DNA of 64,000 nucleotides from Stichopus chloronotus (taxonomy: Eukaryota; Echinodermata; Holothuroidea; Aspidochirotida; Stichopodidae): assembly GCA_021234535.1 (NCBI GenBank), contig CM037830.1:5802170-5866169 (forward strand), given 5' to 3'. Shown here piece by piece: positions 38,601 to 47,659 of this stretch. The notes under the pieces were generated by a model. It was given only the letters and a program-made list of their open reading frames with translations. It made no database searches and had not been told where the DNA came from. A program made the position numbers and the translations under genes. Numbering within the stretch: the stretch's first letter is position 1; each line of letters opens with the position of its first letter.

Positions 38601-41600
38601 ACGATGACCTCAGATTACTCTAACCCAACATTTTCAGACATCTGAATAATTTCAATCTGACATTTGACAAAAATTATTCCTCAGTTGGTGAAATTGATGC
38701 CATCTAGCACCGGGGTTCTAGCTAGATGATTCTCTCAGTGTCAGCTGAAGTGTTTTGTCGGTGTAGTCTGAACACTCCCCTGGGGGAAGGGTCTATGTGG
38801 AGAGGGTGCCTTTCAGAAAGTTTTGTTTATAATATGAGTGATGTTTGGAACTCTGAATGAATGCTCTATTTTGCATCAAATGACCACATATAACCTGGGG
38901 GTTTTTATGTCGCAATTATACAAACTTCCATGAATTTTTAGATATCACCGTTGAAGACTTCGAAGTTTCAGCGAATTGTGTGTATGCAAGTAGCCTGGAG
39001 ATTTTCTCATGCCGGGCAGCAAGCGTTAGTGCCGGTCACAACCCTATGTAGCACTATCATGTGGTACTATTGTGATACTATCATGATCAGTACCCACAAT
39101 ACAGAATCTTTCAGAATGTCATTAAATTGGGAAAATATTGACAGATCTATTAAATGTCAGTCTTGATACTGATCTCAGACATAACCCAGCACTATCAGGC
39201 AAGAAGTATACAAGGAAATTTGTGGATCACTGGGTGTAAAACGTGAATCCAAGGCAACATTAATAACTGCCAAATACATGTTGACCAAATTTGGGGCAAT
39301 GCAGAAAGATCCTCTGGACTAAGTTCTTTCAACTTACCTGCTTCTAATAACTGTTCTCCTTTGTCAAAGTACTCAGGGGCAATAAGTTCAGCTAATTCTG
39401 TGAACAGATTGATGTAAGGTAACCTAGATAAAAGAACAACAGACTGAAAAGAAAAAGAGAAACAAGAAGTGTTATTCAAAAAGGTTTTAACATAAAGCTG
39501 GAACTATTCATGGCGGCTTGTATACAGATTCGAGTGTAATGTTAACAATCTAATATTTCAAAGAAGCCTGGAAAGCAAAAATACAGGAAAGACAGAGGAA
39601 CATAATGCAAACAAGAGACTCAAAAACGATTGTTTTGTACTTCATCCAAAATCCATACATTGCAATAAGAAAACCCAAAACAGAGTAAAACAAACCTTTT
39701 GGAAGTATCCTCTTCTTGATGTCTTATCCTTAACTTGTCGAAAGTAAACAAAACCAAACAAGTGGGACGGATCACTCTGAAAATTGAGCCAGGAAAGTGA
39801 ACAAACAGTAACTGTTACCCCAAAAAACATATATATAAACCGATAATTTTGTCAATTCTCCTAAAAGCGACCCCATCCCAACGCTGAATATTCCTTAACC
39901 CTCCCTCGCAAAGGGAGGAAGAAATGGCACATGCTTGTAAAGGAAAGGGTAAAAAAAGATTGATGAGGTGTTGTATGCTTTGGGAATGTATCTTTTTCTG
40001 GCCAAAAAGATAACATTCAATTTACAGAACACGCACAGTACATGTATGATGCATCAAACACCACAGCAATGGCAGACATGTGCACCTCATTCATTTTCTA
40101 AAAGTTTGACCTCATTTCGTACCTTTGAGGGTTGCATGCAAACGTTCACAAAGAAATTCAGATTTTTCAGAGCATTGTCAGATCTATTTTCTGCTAGTTG
40201 TTAGTAGGTTCCATCATACATACCTGTAATATCAAGGGACTGTTTCTGTCATATTCCTTCCTTCTGACAATTAGGTGAGAATTTGATTTCCCTGAAGTGT
40301 GTCGTATTCTAAAATTAAACTGTGTGTCCCCCATGCAACCTAGAAAGAGACAGCCAAACTAAAAATCATACACAGTATAATTAGTTGATTATGTAAAAGC
40401 ACTAAAATTTGATCCCTGATGGTATTCTCCTTCACTGCCTTTTAAATATATTTAATACAACATTGCATTATCAGAAAAATGGAGTCATTAAGGTCACAAA
40501 TTTTGGCCCATTAACGGATAATTCTTCTTGACCTGCTACTGACTGAGGGCCCAAGGATACGATTACATTACATACATTCTATTACACAATTTCAAACGGA
40601 ACAACATCACTCAATGAGTCTTCTGCATGAGGGGTTTCATTCCAACCAATGAAAAACTTTGCTGGAATGATGTGTCATTTCAGGTTGGAATCTACTCAAA
40701 TAGGCCCAAATAGCTTATCCAGGTGAAATATAATTTTCCCTTGAGATCTTCAAGCTCCACTTTGTTTCACCTTGTATCAATGAAACAAAATAATTGAAAT
40801 ATTGAATAATAATTGTAACAAAATAATAATTTAGCAAAGACTCTCTGATCAACCAACTTGCATTATTTAACAAACCTGAATTGGAATCTGGGAAGGATAA
40901 GTAGCAGATATTCATTTTCTGCAAAAGAGAAACACAAACATGGAAATGACAACAGTGAAAGACATTTTCCAGTGTCCTCCACATTTACAAGAGGGGGAAA
41001 ACAATCCGCAAAAAATCTACAGGCTGGGTGAGGTTTGAGGGGAAGGGGACAGAAATTTTATAAATAAGATTTAATGATGCAAAATGGTGTATTCTATGGA
41101 TGATTTCTTGCTACATTTGTAAAAGCAGTAACATATTGGAAAATTTTTCAGAGACAGAGCAGAGGTTTTATAGGGGAGGTGGGAAGTTTCAATGTGGTGG
41201 ACATTATTTCAGGGGGTGGTAATTTTTACTCAGTGGGGTGGTCTTTCAGGAGAAACCCTCGTGGAGAACCCTGATCTGGAAGTAATGCCAACATCTTGCT
41301 CAGAAAAAAAGCAAAAAGAAAATCACAAACAGATGCAGAGGAGACATATACTCAACTAAGGTTAAGGTACAGCTATCATAAACAATTCTTTTTTTCTGTT
41401 GGTTATTACTGTTTGTCATGCTCGCCAAAAATACCCCTAACCCTAAAAACAAAAAACAAAAACTGAGAGAACCACACTACACACTTAGACGAAGTTTAAA
41501 ACCAGAGTCCATCTGCATACACAATAGAACAAAGTTTGTACTGTTTTTGATTTTTAACTATTTTACATTTAATGTAACACAGTCATCTCACTCCTCTGAA

Positions 41601-44046
41601 AAATTAAAATGAACCCATAAAGTCTTTGAAATTTCCTCTCGTATCCACAAAGTTTGTCCAGTTTTAGGCTGACTGCCATTCATACTTATAGTTCAATTGT
41701 ATACAAATTAAAGTTAAGTAATTTTGAGCACAGACACTTCTCAATAATTATGGGTGTTCTGTATGCTCATAAGCATAGATAATTACAAACCTCTTTGTCT
41801 GAGAGCTTTATATGACTGGGATAGATGAACTGTCAAGGAGAAAAAGATATTAAATTTATAAAGTAAAAGGTGACAAAAGCAAATGATTATGCAGTTTGAC
41901 TATACAGTGAACAGGCTACACAATGAACAGGAACTATTGTACAACATAAACGAGTTTAAATATTAATGTAAAAAAAGTTCAGTGAAAAGATGTTTCCTTC
42001 ACTGTCAATACTGTAAGTAGCCTACAATCACAATATCACAGAGCATATGGACTGTAACTCCACAAATTGTAACTTATTATGATTCAAGAAGTACAATCAT
42101 AATTTGCATGAACTTGTGGTCACCTTTTCTCCAAAACAAATCCTTAACTATTCCCAGCCTTTGATCATTCTTTGTTTACAAATACAAAGAATTCTGCTCA
42201 GTTACCATTTACTGACATTGAATCCATGTTTCTACATCAGTAAGTTTGCTAAATAAGGAATTAGCTATCTACCGTAAGAAAGGTGCAAGCAATTTTTATT
42301 GTGTATATGAAGGATAGTGGTTAGGCTGTACACTATCATAACGTTGGTCAGTAAACACACAGAACAGTTAGTACACTTACTACATCAATTCTGCAGCATA
42401 CATCAGGCCAAGAGAAAATCCATCTTTGGTGCAACTGACAATCGTGACTGATGTGACACCAGTTAACTTTATTTGGAGCAATTAGACAGACAGTCACTCA
42501 AAGGTCCCTATGCAGAGTCAGTTCTTGTACTTTAGAAATCCCATTTGAATGTAAGATTCTAATGTTAAAGTTGCAATCAAACTTCATTTTGGGGAATTAA
42601 ATGCACTGAATGGTGCTTAAAATATTTTATGTTTTCTTTATGAATACAGTTTGTGTACAATGGTAAAGTTCAAATGGATGGGGAGTGTATTTGTTATGTA
42701 CCCACCATACCATATGGCATAGGGGATATCTTTGTGTGTGCAAGGAATATGGCCTAAGAGCCCGATACAGAGGACAGATTACAGTATTGTCAGACTACAG
42801 TATCTGGGCCTTGAACAAGACTATGTAGACCATCATTCTTCATGTCAAAATAAACTCCAGCTATAATTACTACACTTTCCATGAGCAAGTTTTGTCATTG
42901 CAATTATATGCTTCTTGACCAGTCTTATACTTGATATTGAGACTGGGAGCAAAAACCTTAAATTTGGAGGTAAAATATAGCCTTACAGTAACACTTTTAA
43001 GTAAGTTATCAGAAGCAAGGCAAAAAAAAGGATATGTAGCATGGATTCTTGTTCAAGGATATGCAGCACACTACACAGACAACAGATCTATGACCAATAT
43101 GTCACCAACCTGTTTTCAACCATGTCCATGCACTTGGCATGTCTAAGTAGGAATGGAAGTGGCATAACATGTGAGAAAGACACAACTGTCATAAGCTATA
43201 CTGCTAATCGTAAGGTTAGACAGACGGTATCCCTTGGAAGGCTATCACTGATGCATTCTGGGATATAAAAAGTAAAAAATGCTCCTTGAGTCGTTTGGAT
43301 ATACATGTACACTATATGCCTTGAAAATATGATTGAAAATACAAGTTTTCAGTATCTTTACTGTCCTTAATTGGTCACTGTTGTGCATTACAGTGTTCCT
43401 ATCATAAAAGACTAGGCCTGAGTTGCAACACAGCTGTTCCTTATGATCCGAAACATTCTGTTTTTGACATTTTAGTTTGCACGTTACAAGCATATTATGC
43501 AGTTGCTCTGTCGGCACTTTTCCTCCCCATAGTGCACTGCATTGGCGATTAGCAATATAGCTTATTGTCAGTAATTAAACTTGAACTTTATTTTTACTGA
43601 CATACCCGCCCACTGGCATTGACTGTAAGTGGAAATGTAACAATGTTGTTCCACATTTAAATTAACTTTACAACTGAGTATCTCCAATTGAATGGAGGCT
43701 ACATCAAAGTTCACCATGCCCACTGGTGGGCATTAATGATAAAGGATCTGTTCTCTTGCTTTGGTAGACTAGAGGAAAGCAAATCCTGGTACTGTACAGT
43801 GGACCATGTTAAGTAACAGTACACTCGGCTGTTATGCGTACTTACTCAGTCTTAATACTAAGTAAAGGCCTAGAATCTTACCTCCAGTGCTTGTCCCAGT
43901 TCTAAATCAAACGTAACTACACATACACAATGTAGCCATTGTGAGAATTTATCCCACGGTAGTATTGCCTTCACCATCTCCTCTCTCTCTGAATTTGCCC
44001 TTTCACGCAAAATCTGTTGAGACACTGCCCGTTCGATAGAGTACAT
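23572..44046 (-). CDS. DENND6: DENN domain-containing protein 6 (Rab GEF), complete, 16 coding exons
   Basis: CDS is complement(join(23572..23691,29432..29609,30527..30636,31109..31252,33310..33374,33914..33976,35561..35652,36092..36249,36757..36873,37967..38112,39338..39443,39696..39776,40224..40339,40876..40918,41791..41829,43882..44046)), 1743 nt, giving 580 residues. This is close to human DENND6A and DENND6B (roughly 580-610). Seen: [16 protein letters not shown] near residue 37, [73 protein letters not shown] and [12 protein letters not shown], all in family order, so the three-part DENN module (u/c/dDENN) is intact. All junctions keep frame and use GT-AG. The start is the first in-frame ATG after an upstream TGA. 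Known: DENND6A is an exchange factor for Rab14 on recycling endosomes and affects ADAM10 and cadherin trafficking. One gene here probably represents both vertebrate paralogues. No missing motif was noticed. Confidence 0.97.
24178..24377 (+). repeat. Left arm of a long inverted repeat (about 200 bp)
   Basis: The block includes GACATCATTATTTGACTTA, CAAAAATGGCAGAAGCC, TCTCTGAATAAAACTTTGGG and AAGATGTTTGTCAAA. The reverse complement of 27101-27305 carries all of these in the same order with point changes and small gaps. Confidence 0.78.
25357..25613 (+). mobile_element. MITE-1 copy A, 257 bp, TTAA-flanked
   Basis: It begins TTAA-AGGCTGTATTGCATCACCC and ends with a drifted inverted copy of that terminus next to TTAA (25610-25613). 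It is collinear and highly similar along its whole length with the copy at 47967-48223, and both are 257 bp including the TTAA sites. It lies within DENND6 intron 15 and has no coding sequence. Confidence 0.87.
27101..27305 (-). repeat. Right arm of a long inverted repeat (about 205 bp)
   Basis: Read on the minus strand it gives GACATCATAATTGGACTTAT, CAAAAATGGCAGCACCC, TTCTGAATGAAACTTTGGG and AAGATGTTTGTCAAAA, pairing with the block at 24178-24377. The arms are about 2.7 kb apart. They could be two independent insertions or the ends of one element. Confidence 0.78.
28271..29096 (+). pseudogene. Decayed DDE-type transposase-like coding region
   Basis: One frame from 28740 to 29096 reads [14 protein letters not shown], then [20 protein letters not shown], then DCGPH-stop-S, then [20 protein letters not shown] and [17 protein letters not shown]. 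The DCGPH-stop string looks like a ruined DGGPDWS motif (TGG changed to TAG at 28878-28880). DGGPD...NPIEHLW is a pattern I know from transposase-like proteins of marine invertebrates. The part upstream of 28740 is broken by shifts, with a 68-codon remnant at 28271-28477. It is not a DENND6 exon because it lies on the opposite strand inside an intron. The family name is uncertain. Confidence 0.6.
29432..29609 (-). CDS. DENND6: DENND6 exon 15 (to residue 541)
   Basis: It encodes [32 protein letters not shown] and [14 protein letters not shown], matching the human C-terminal helices. Acceptor GTTCTCAG, donor GTAAGG. The acceptor lies directly beside a degenerate tandem repeat at 29620-29925. 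Confidence 0.97.
29620..29925. repeat. Degenerate tandem repeat, units of about 30-45 bp
   Basis: Variants of GTGTGGTGGATATATGAA, ACATGAAAGCTGG and GAATGAATACCCA recur about seven times, with unit length drifting between about 30 and 45 bases. The array abuts the exon 15 acceptor of DENND6. The overlapping 'HHTWV..PAF' minus-strand ORFs are this repeat in translation. Confidence 0.7.
30527..30636 (-). CDS. DENND6: DENND6 exon 14 (residues 446-482)
   Basis: It encodes [18 protein letters not shown] and [18 protein letters not shown], matching human PQLTSRIKGDWIGLYR. Acceptor TTTACAG, donor GTACTA, ending in phase 2. Confidence 0.96.
31109..31252 (-). CDS. DENND6: DENND6 exon 13 (residues 398-445)
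   Basis: It encodes [20 protein letters not shown], then [20 protein letters not shown] and ISPWK, a dDENN block almost identical to human. Acceptor CTGTCAG, donor GTCAGT. Confidence 0.97.
31980..32560 (+). other. Intronic stretch with unusual composition, possible old transposon remnant
   Basis: Inside DENND6 intron 12 (31253-33309), two adjacent plus-strand ORFs (32013-32237 and 32227-32490) overlap by a few bases and are richer in G and C than their surroundings. Their translations (for example [20 protein letters not shown]) do not match a family I recognise. A degraded mobile element or a chance ORF pair are both possible. Confidence 0.25.
33310..33374 (-). CDS. DENND6: DENND6 exon 12 (to residue 397)
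   Basis: It encodes [20 protein letters not shown], matching human VYTSYKPYLNRDEEIIKQL. Acceptor TGTTTAG, donor GTAAGA. Confidence 0.96.
33914..33976 (-). CDS. DENND6: DENND6 exon 11 (residues 355-376)
   Basis: It encodes a Lys-rich linker ending [10 protein letters not shown], matching human NLKTLDSKPG. Acceptor GACAG, donor GTAAAG, phase 1 at both ends. Confidence 0.95.
35561..35652 (-). CDS. DENND6: DENND6 exon 10 (to residue 355)
   Basis: It encodes [20 protein letters not shown] and [10 protein letters not shown]. The [15 protein letters not shown] core is identical to human. Acceptor CAACAG, donor GTAACA. Confidence 0.97.
36092..36249 (-). CDS. DENND6: DENND6 exon 9 (residues 272-324)
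   Basis: It encodes [34 protein letters not shown] and [12 protein letters not shown], core cDENN sequence nearly identical to human. Acceptor GTTTCAG, donor GTAAGT, ending in phase 2. Confidence 0.97.
36757..36873 (-). CDS. DENND6: DENND6 exon 8 (residues 233-271)
   Basis: It encodes [18 protein letters not shown] and then [14 protein letters not shown], corresponding to the human VFLHSQMLWELVLL region of cDENN. Acceptor TTTCAG, donor GTAAGT. Confidence 0.95.
37967..38112 (-). CDS. DENND6: DENND6 exon 7 (to residue 232)
   Basis: It completes an Ala codon and encodes [13 protein letters not shown] and [15 protein letters not shown], a strongly conserved DENND6 block. Acceptor CTTGTAG, donor GTGAGT. 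Confidence 0.97.
39338..39443 (-). CDS. DENND6: DENND6 exon 6 (residues 149-184)
   Basis: It encodes [14 protein letters not shown] and [16 protein letters not shown], matching the human LISKLPYIHFF and IAPEYFEK segments. Acceptor TTTTCAG, donor GTAAGT, ending in phase 1. Confidence 0.97.
39696..39776 (-). CDS. DENND6: DENND6 exon 5 (residues 122-148)
   Basis: It encodes [14 protein letters not shown] and then [12 protein letters not shown], matching the conserved uDENN strand. Acceptor TTTTCAG, donor GTTTGT, phase 0 at both ends. Confidence 0.97.
40224..40339 (-). CDS. DENND6: DENND6 exon 4 (to residue 121)
   Basis: It encodes [16 protein letters not shown] followed by a basic segment and NSPLILQ, part of uDENN. 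Acceptor TTTCTAG, donor GTATGT. It closes the phase-1 codon from exon 3. Confidence 0.95.
40876..40918 (-). CDS. DENND6: DENND6 exon 3, 43 nt (residues 69-83)
   Basis: It encodes [14 protein letters not shown] plus the first base of a Gly codon. The [13 protein letters not shown] string is identical to human DENND6A. Acceptor TTTTGCAG, donor GTTTGT. Confidence 0.97.
41791..41829 (-). CDS. DENND6: DENND6 exon 2, 39-nt microexon (residues 56-68)
   Basis: It encodes [13 protein letters not shown], matching the human VIYPQHSKLTDRE segment. Acceptor TTGACAG, donor GTTTGT, phase 0 at both ends. Confidence 0.95.
43882..44046 (-). CDS. DENND6: DENND6 exon 1 (residues 1-55)
   Basis: It starts [17 protein letters not shown] and runs into [16 protein letters not shown] and [11 protein letters not shown], the hallmark N-terminal block of DENND6. 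The N-terminal lead is about 36 residues, shorter than in human DENND6A. Donor GTAAGA, phase 0. An in-frame TGA lies ten codons before the ATG. Confidence 0.95.
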
Positions 44047-47000
44047 GATGATCTCTTGTGGGGCACATCTGTTTCATGTATTCAATGTTCATTTCATTGT
44101 CACTAAAATATCACAATTGGAAAATTTTGCGGGCAAGCTGTCAGAATTTTGGGGTTCCACAAAACGTAATCCAATCAAAAAGGCTAAGAAATTGTTGACC
44201 AGATTTGGACGCGAGAAAGTGCTAGCTTTGTTTGCTAGGTTCGTGGTGGGTCGTGACCACTGAGGTAAATATATTACACATTTCAGTGGGTCGTGACTCC
44301 CGAACGTTCAAAGACCCAAGAACGCACAAATGAATTGTGGTTTCGATGATTGCATTGGAGTCTTTTAATGAATTTAACATGCATAATGCGAGGATATGTA
44401 ACATACTTTGGTTTTTGCAATATAAGAGTAATTTTTCATGTCAACAATTGCGATGTAACAACCATACACAATGACATCTACCTACGTAAATAAATACACT
44501 TTGGCTTCAAATGAACTTTGACCTCCACCTAAATAACACACTCAGTTTACACTCACTTTAAGAAGTGGCCAGACTTTTCCATAGGGGGGGGGGTGGCAAA
44601 AGGTTGAAGTAGAGGACAAGCAGAAATGATACTGTCTTTAGAGAGCGCCACCATGGTTTGAGAGTAGTGTACAGAGAATTTTGGGGGGACAAAATGCCTC
44701 CGATTGCACTTCATGAGGAAATGGAGGTTTCCCAGTCTCTGGCGTTGTGAGTTTTATTTAGCAATTTCGTTATCTTTTAGAACAAACGTTCGGAAATTTA
44801 CATTCCCACTACGAATGGTATAGAGGGGATGATGACGGAATTTCATAGGCGTGTAATTTTTTGATGGATAGCAACATGTAATCATCCAATGACATACACA
44901 AGAATTCTAGAAGGGACGGTTCTTGAATCACAGGGTTGCTGAGAATGAGTGAAAATGTGGAGTGCCACCATCGGTTGGCGCGTAGGGTAAAGAAAAAATT
45001 GAAAAAGTAGGACCTCTCAGACAGCCGGCAGCCAGGCTTGTTAATAGAATCTAGGCAGTCGTTATTTTCACTTTCGTTTGCAATGAACACTTCAATTTAG
45101 TGAAAAATAGTCAAATACGAAACTATCAGGAAATAACTACATAAAAGGACCACGGAATGGTGATGTAAATTACTAGGCCAGGCCCGTAGCCAGGGGGGGG
45201 GGTCGGAGCGTTCGAACGACCCACCCCAACTTGAGGGAGGTCCATTTTTCCAGTCTTGTTTTTGAACTGTCAGCTATGAAATATTTTTTAGTTTGACATA
45301 TTGAGGCCGAATGTTCGTTCACTGTTACCTTTCAACTTATGTCATAAAATGTATACAGGCCCAAATTGACCACAATATCTCATCACCACATACATATACT
45401 ATGTGGGGTGACGAGATAAAAAGCTCAAAAACGCGCATGCATGGTTATGTCATTGTGGCCGTGGATATCATTGAACTAGATACAATCAGGGAGCAACTTT
45501 CTGATACAATACAAAGCCAGGGACACACTGCCACGACAACCTGCGACACGACGGGGACAACCCACCGCGTCTGCTGTGGTCATGGTGGTGTGACCGGTTA
45601 CACGACTAGAGTTCAGTTGTGTCGTAAGCCGTCGCCGGGCCCGATTAAATATGTTCAATTGTAGTCGGGTGCAGTCGGTACATTTTAAGCCCTGTTCAAA
45701 CCGCCACGACTACCAAAGAGTGTCTTCTCAGGCGAGTAGCCAAAGAGGGGACGAAAGAGGAGACCCCCCCCCCCTTGGCCATATTGTGGTATTTCTTTTA
45801 GGTCTTCGTCAGAAATACCCAGGGGCATAGGCATAGCCAGGGAAAAGAGGGCGAATAGGGTGACCCTGCTTCATCTCATTTTAGCTCCCGCGATATCGCT
45901 AAATAGTAATTGGGCTGGCTACGTGCCTGTAGGCTAATCATCGAAAATGACTTCATATGTTAAGTGCATTCTAAAAGTGAAATTGAACAAAAAAAAAGCT
46001 ACCCAGACTTTCCTTCCCGTCGAGTCCACAGCACTGGAGACTTATTTTACAAAGGGGGTGGGGGTGGCAATCACGGGGATGCTAACACTGCTAAGTTTGA
46101 GCGTGTACGTTGGGTGAGCTTTATCCGGGAGACTAAGGGGAGCGTCGCCGGCCATCGCTTTGCGTTGCATACTATTGTAAAAAGCGACTGGTATCTCCGG
46201 AAATAGTACTTTCCAGACCCGGTAACGACATCACTGCTTTTAATTCAAAATTTGCAGTTGCAGTTGACATGGTATCAATTATCAACATAAATTTGATGAC
46301 GGACTGATCCACGTCGCCATGAAGAGCAGTTTTTTATTTATTTCTTAAATTTTTTATTCAGTTTTTTTAGGCTGGGTAATGTGAGAGGGTCATGGTCCAT
46401 TTATGATTGCATGCCAAATGGGACCTCGGATCTTAGAGCGGGTTGGTCATAAAAGTGTTCTGTGAAACCTAAGTCATTTACCTCAGTTTGCAATCTGGTG
46501 CATGGAAGTATCACACTGGAGGTAAACTTTTTAACTGAAACCATACGGTTGGTGCCAAGGACTGTGAAAAGAAAGCTTCTACGTTGTACGTTTGTGAAGT
46601 TTTCAAAATCTGTCGTAAAAAAAGTCGATACTTCTTTATCGTCAGAAGAATTTTTCCATGTAAATGGTGCAAAAATTCCGTACTTCCAATGACTGTTTGA
46701 AAAGTTTTTGTCTGGTGCAAATTTTGCTGTATATTATCTATTTTTCATTCGAATTTTATTGGGGGAGGGGGCGGGGCAAGACATTTGCCATTGAGCCCAG
46801 CTGGTTACAAGTTTGCAAAAGCGTTTGATCTCGAATTGATGTAGCCTGGATCAAACCCTGACTGTTTCATATCCATTTACCCTCACTGCGACGTCAGCTA
46901 AATGACTGCAAATATTTCCAGACCTCGATCTGAAAAATAATAAATAAAATCATCTTCAACGCCATAGGCCTAAACAGAAGTCAAGGGACACACGGAAATA

Positions 47001-47588
47001 TTCCTGTGGAAATTCAGGCACTATGAAAGTAAAAAATATGTGACCGTCCATCTTTGAAATTTGAGCCCAGTGCCAGACTTAATATGTATATAATGTTACA
47101 CATACTAGCCCTTGGAAATACTTCTGCCTAAAAAAATAGTGGTGACATTTTTCATTTTTCTTCAAATTGTTACAGCTCGGTAAAGTGGACTCGTATACGC
47201 CTACGGTCAACGAACGCAGTCTACTTAGGCTATTGCATTATCCTCTGAGTTGAGAAACGTTGCCTTGGGTGTTCCCGCCTGTAACTGTTTATGATTTCAT
47301 AGTCCAGAGCAATGTAGTTGTGGTAAAAAATTGTGATATGTCAGTCAAGGAAAAAATTGTGTACTTATTTGATGATCCAACTGAATGGCAGAGGTTTGAC
47401 TGAACTAAATACTGATCGACAGGTTTTATATTGAGATCACTGTCACGGACAGACGGACATGCCTGGAAGAAACGCAGCAGTATGAAATTCTTAGATAAAA
47501 TTTACAAATAGCGCCATCTTTCACACGCTGTTTGGCTAAATATGGCAGCCTGCACAGTACACTGAATTTGTTTCACAATAAAATCCAA
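44047..47588. other. Head-to-head interval between DENND6 and ATXN10
   Basis: The two genes diverge from this 3.5 kb interval, so both promoters or 5' UTRs should lie here. I cannot fix a TATA box or start site. It holds a G-run next to a hAT-like terminus (CAGGCCCGTAGCCAGG, 45179-45194), a GC-rich block with repeated CGACACGAC/CCACGAC words (45520-45715), and short ORFs without domain features. A short uORF (ATG at about 47540) precedes the ATXN10 start. Confidence 0.55.
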
Positions 47589-47659
47589 ATGGACAGTCAG
47601 CAACATGCTCTCGAGAATCTGGTGCAGCTTACTGTGGAGATGAAGCGAGAAGAAAAGAG
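47589..47659 (+). CDS. ATXN10: ATXN10 exon 1 (start codon)
   Basis: The ATG at 47589 gives MDSQQHALENLVQLTVEMKR and ends in a split AG| codon before GTGGAA. Joined to exon 2 it reads EEKR-WSSDEELRDV without a break, and the unspliced frame would stop three codons later. This supports it as the true first coding exon, although the donor is weaker than average. Confidence 0.8.

Noticed and set aside
41425..41440. CCCCTAACCCTAA as a telomere-like repeat
   Set aside because: There are only about two units, inside an intron, with no array.
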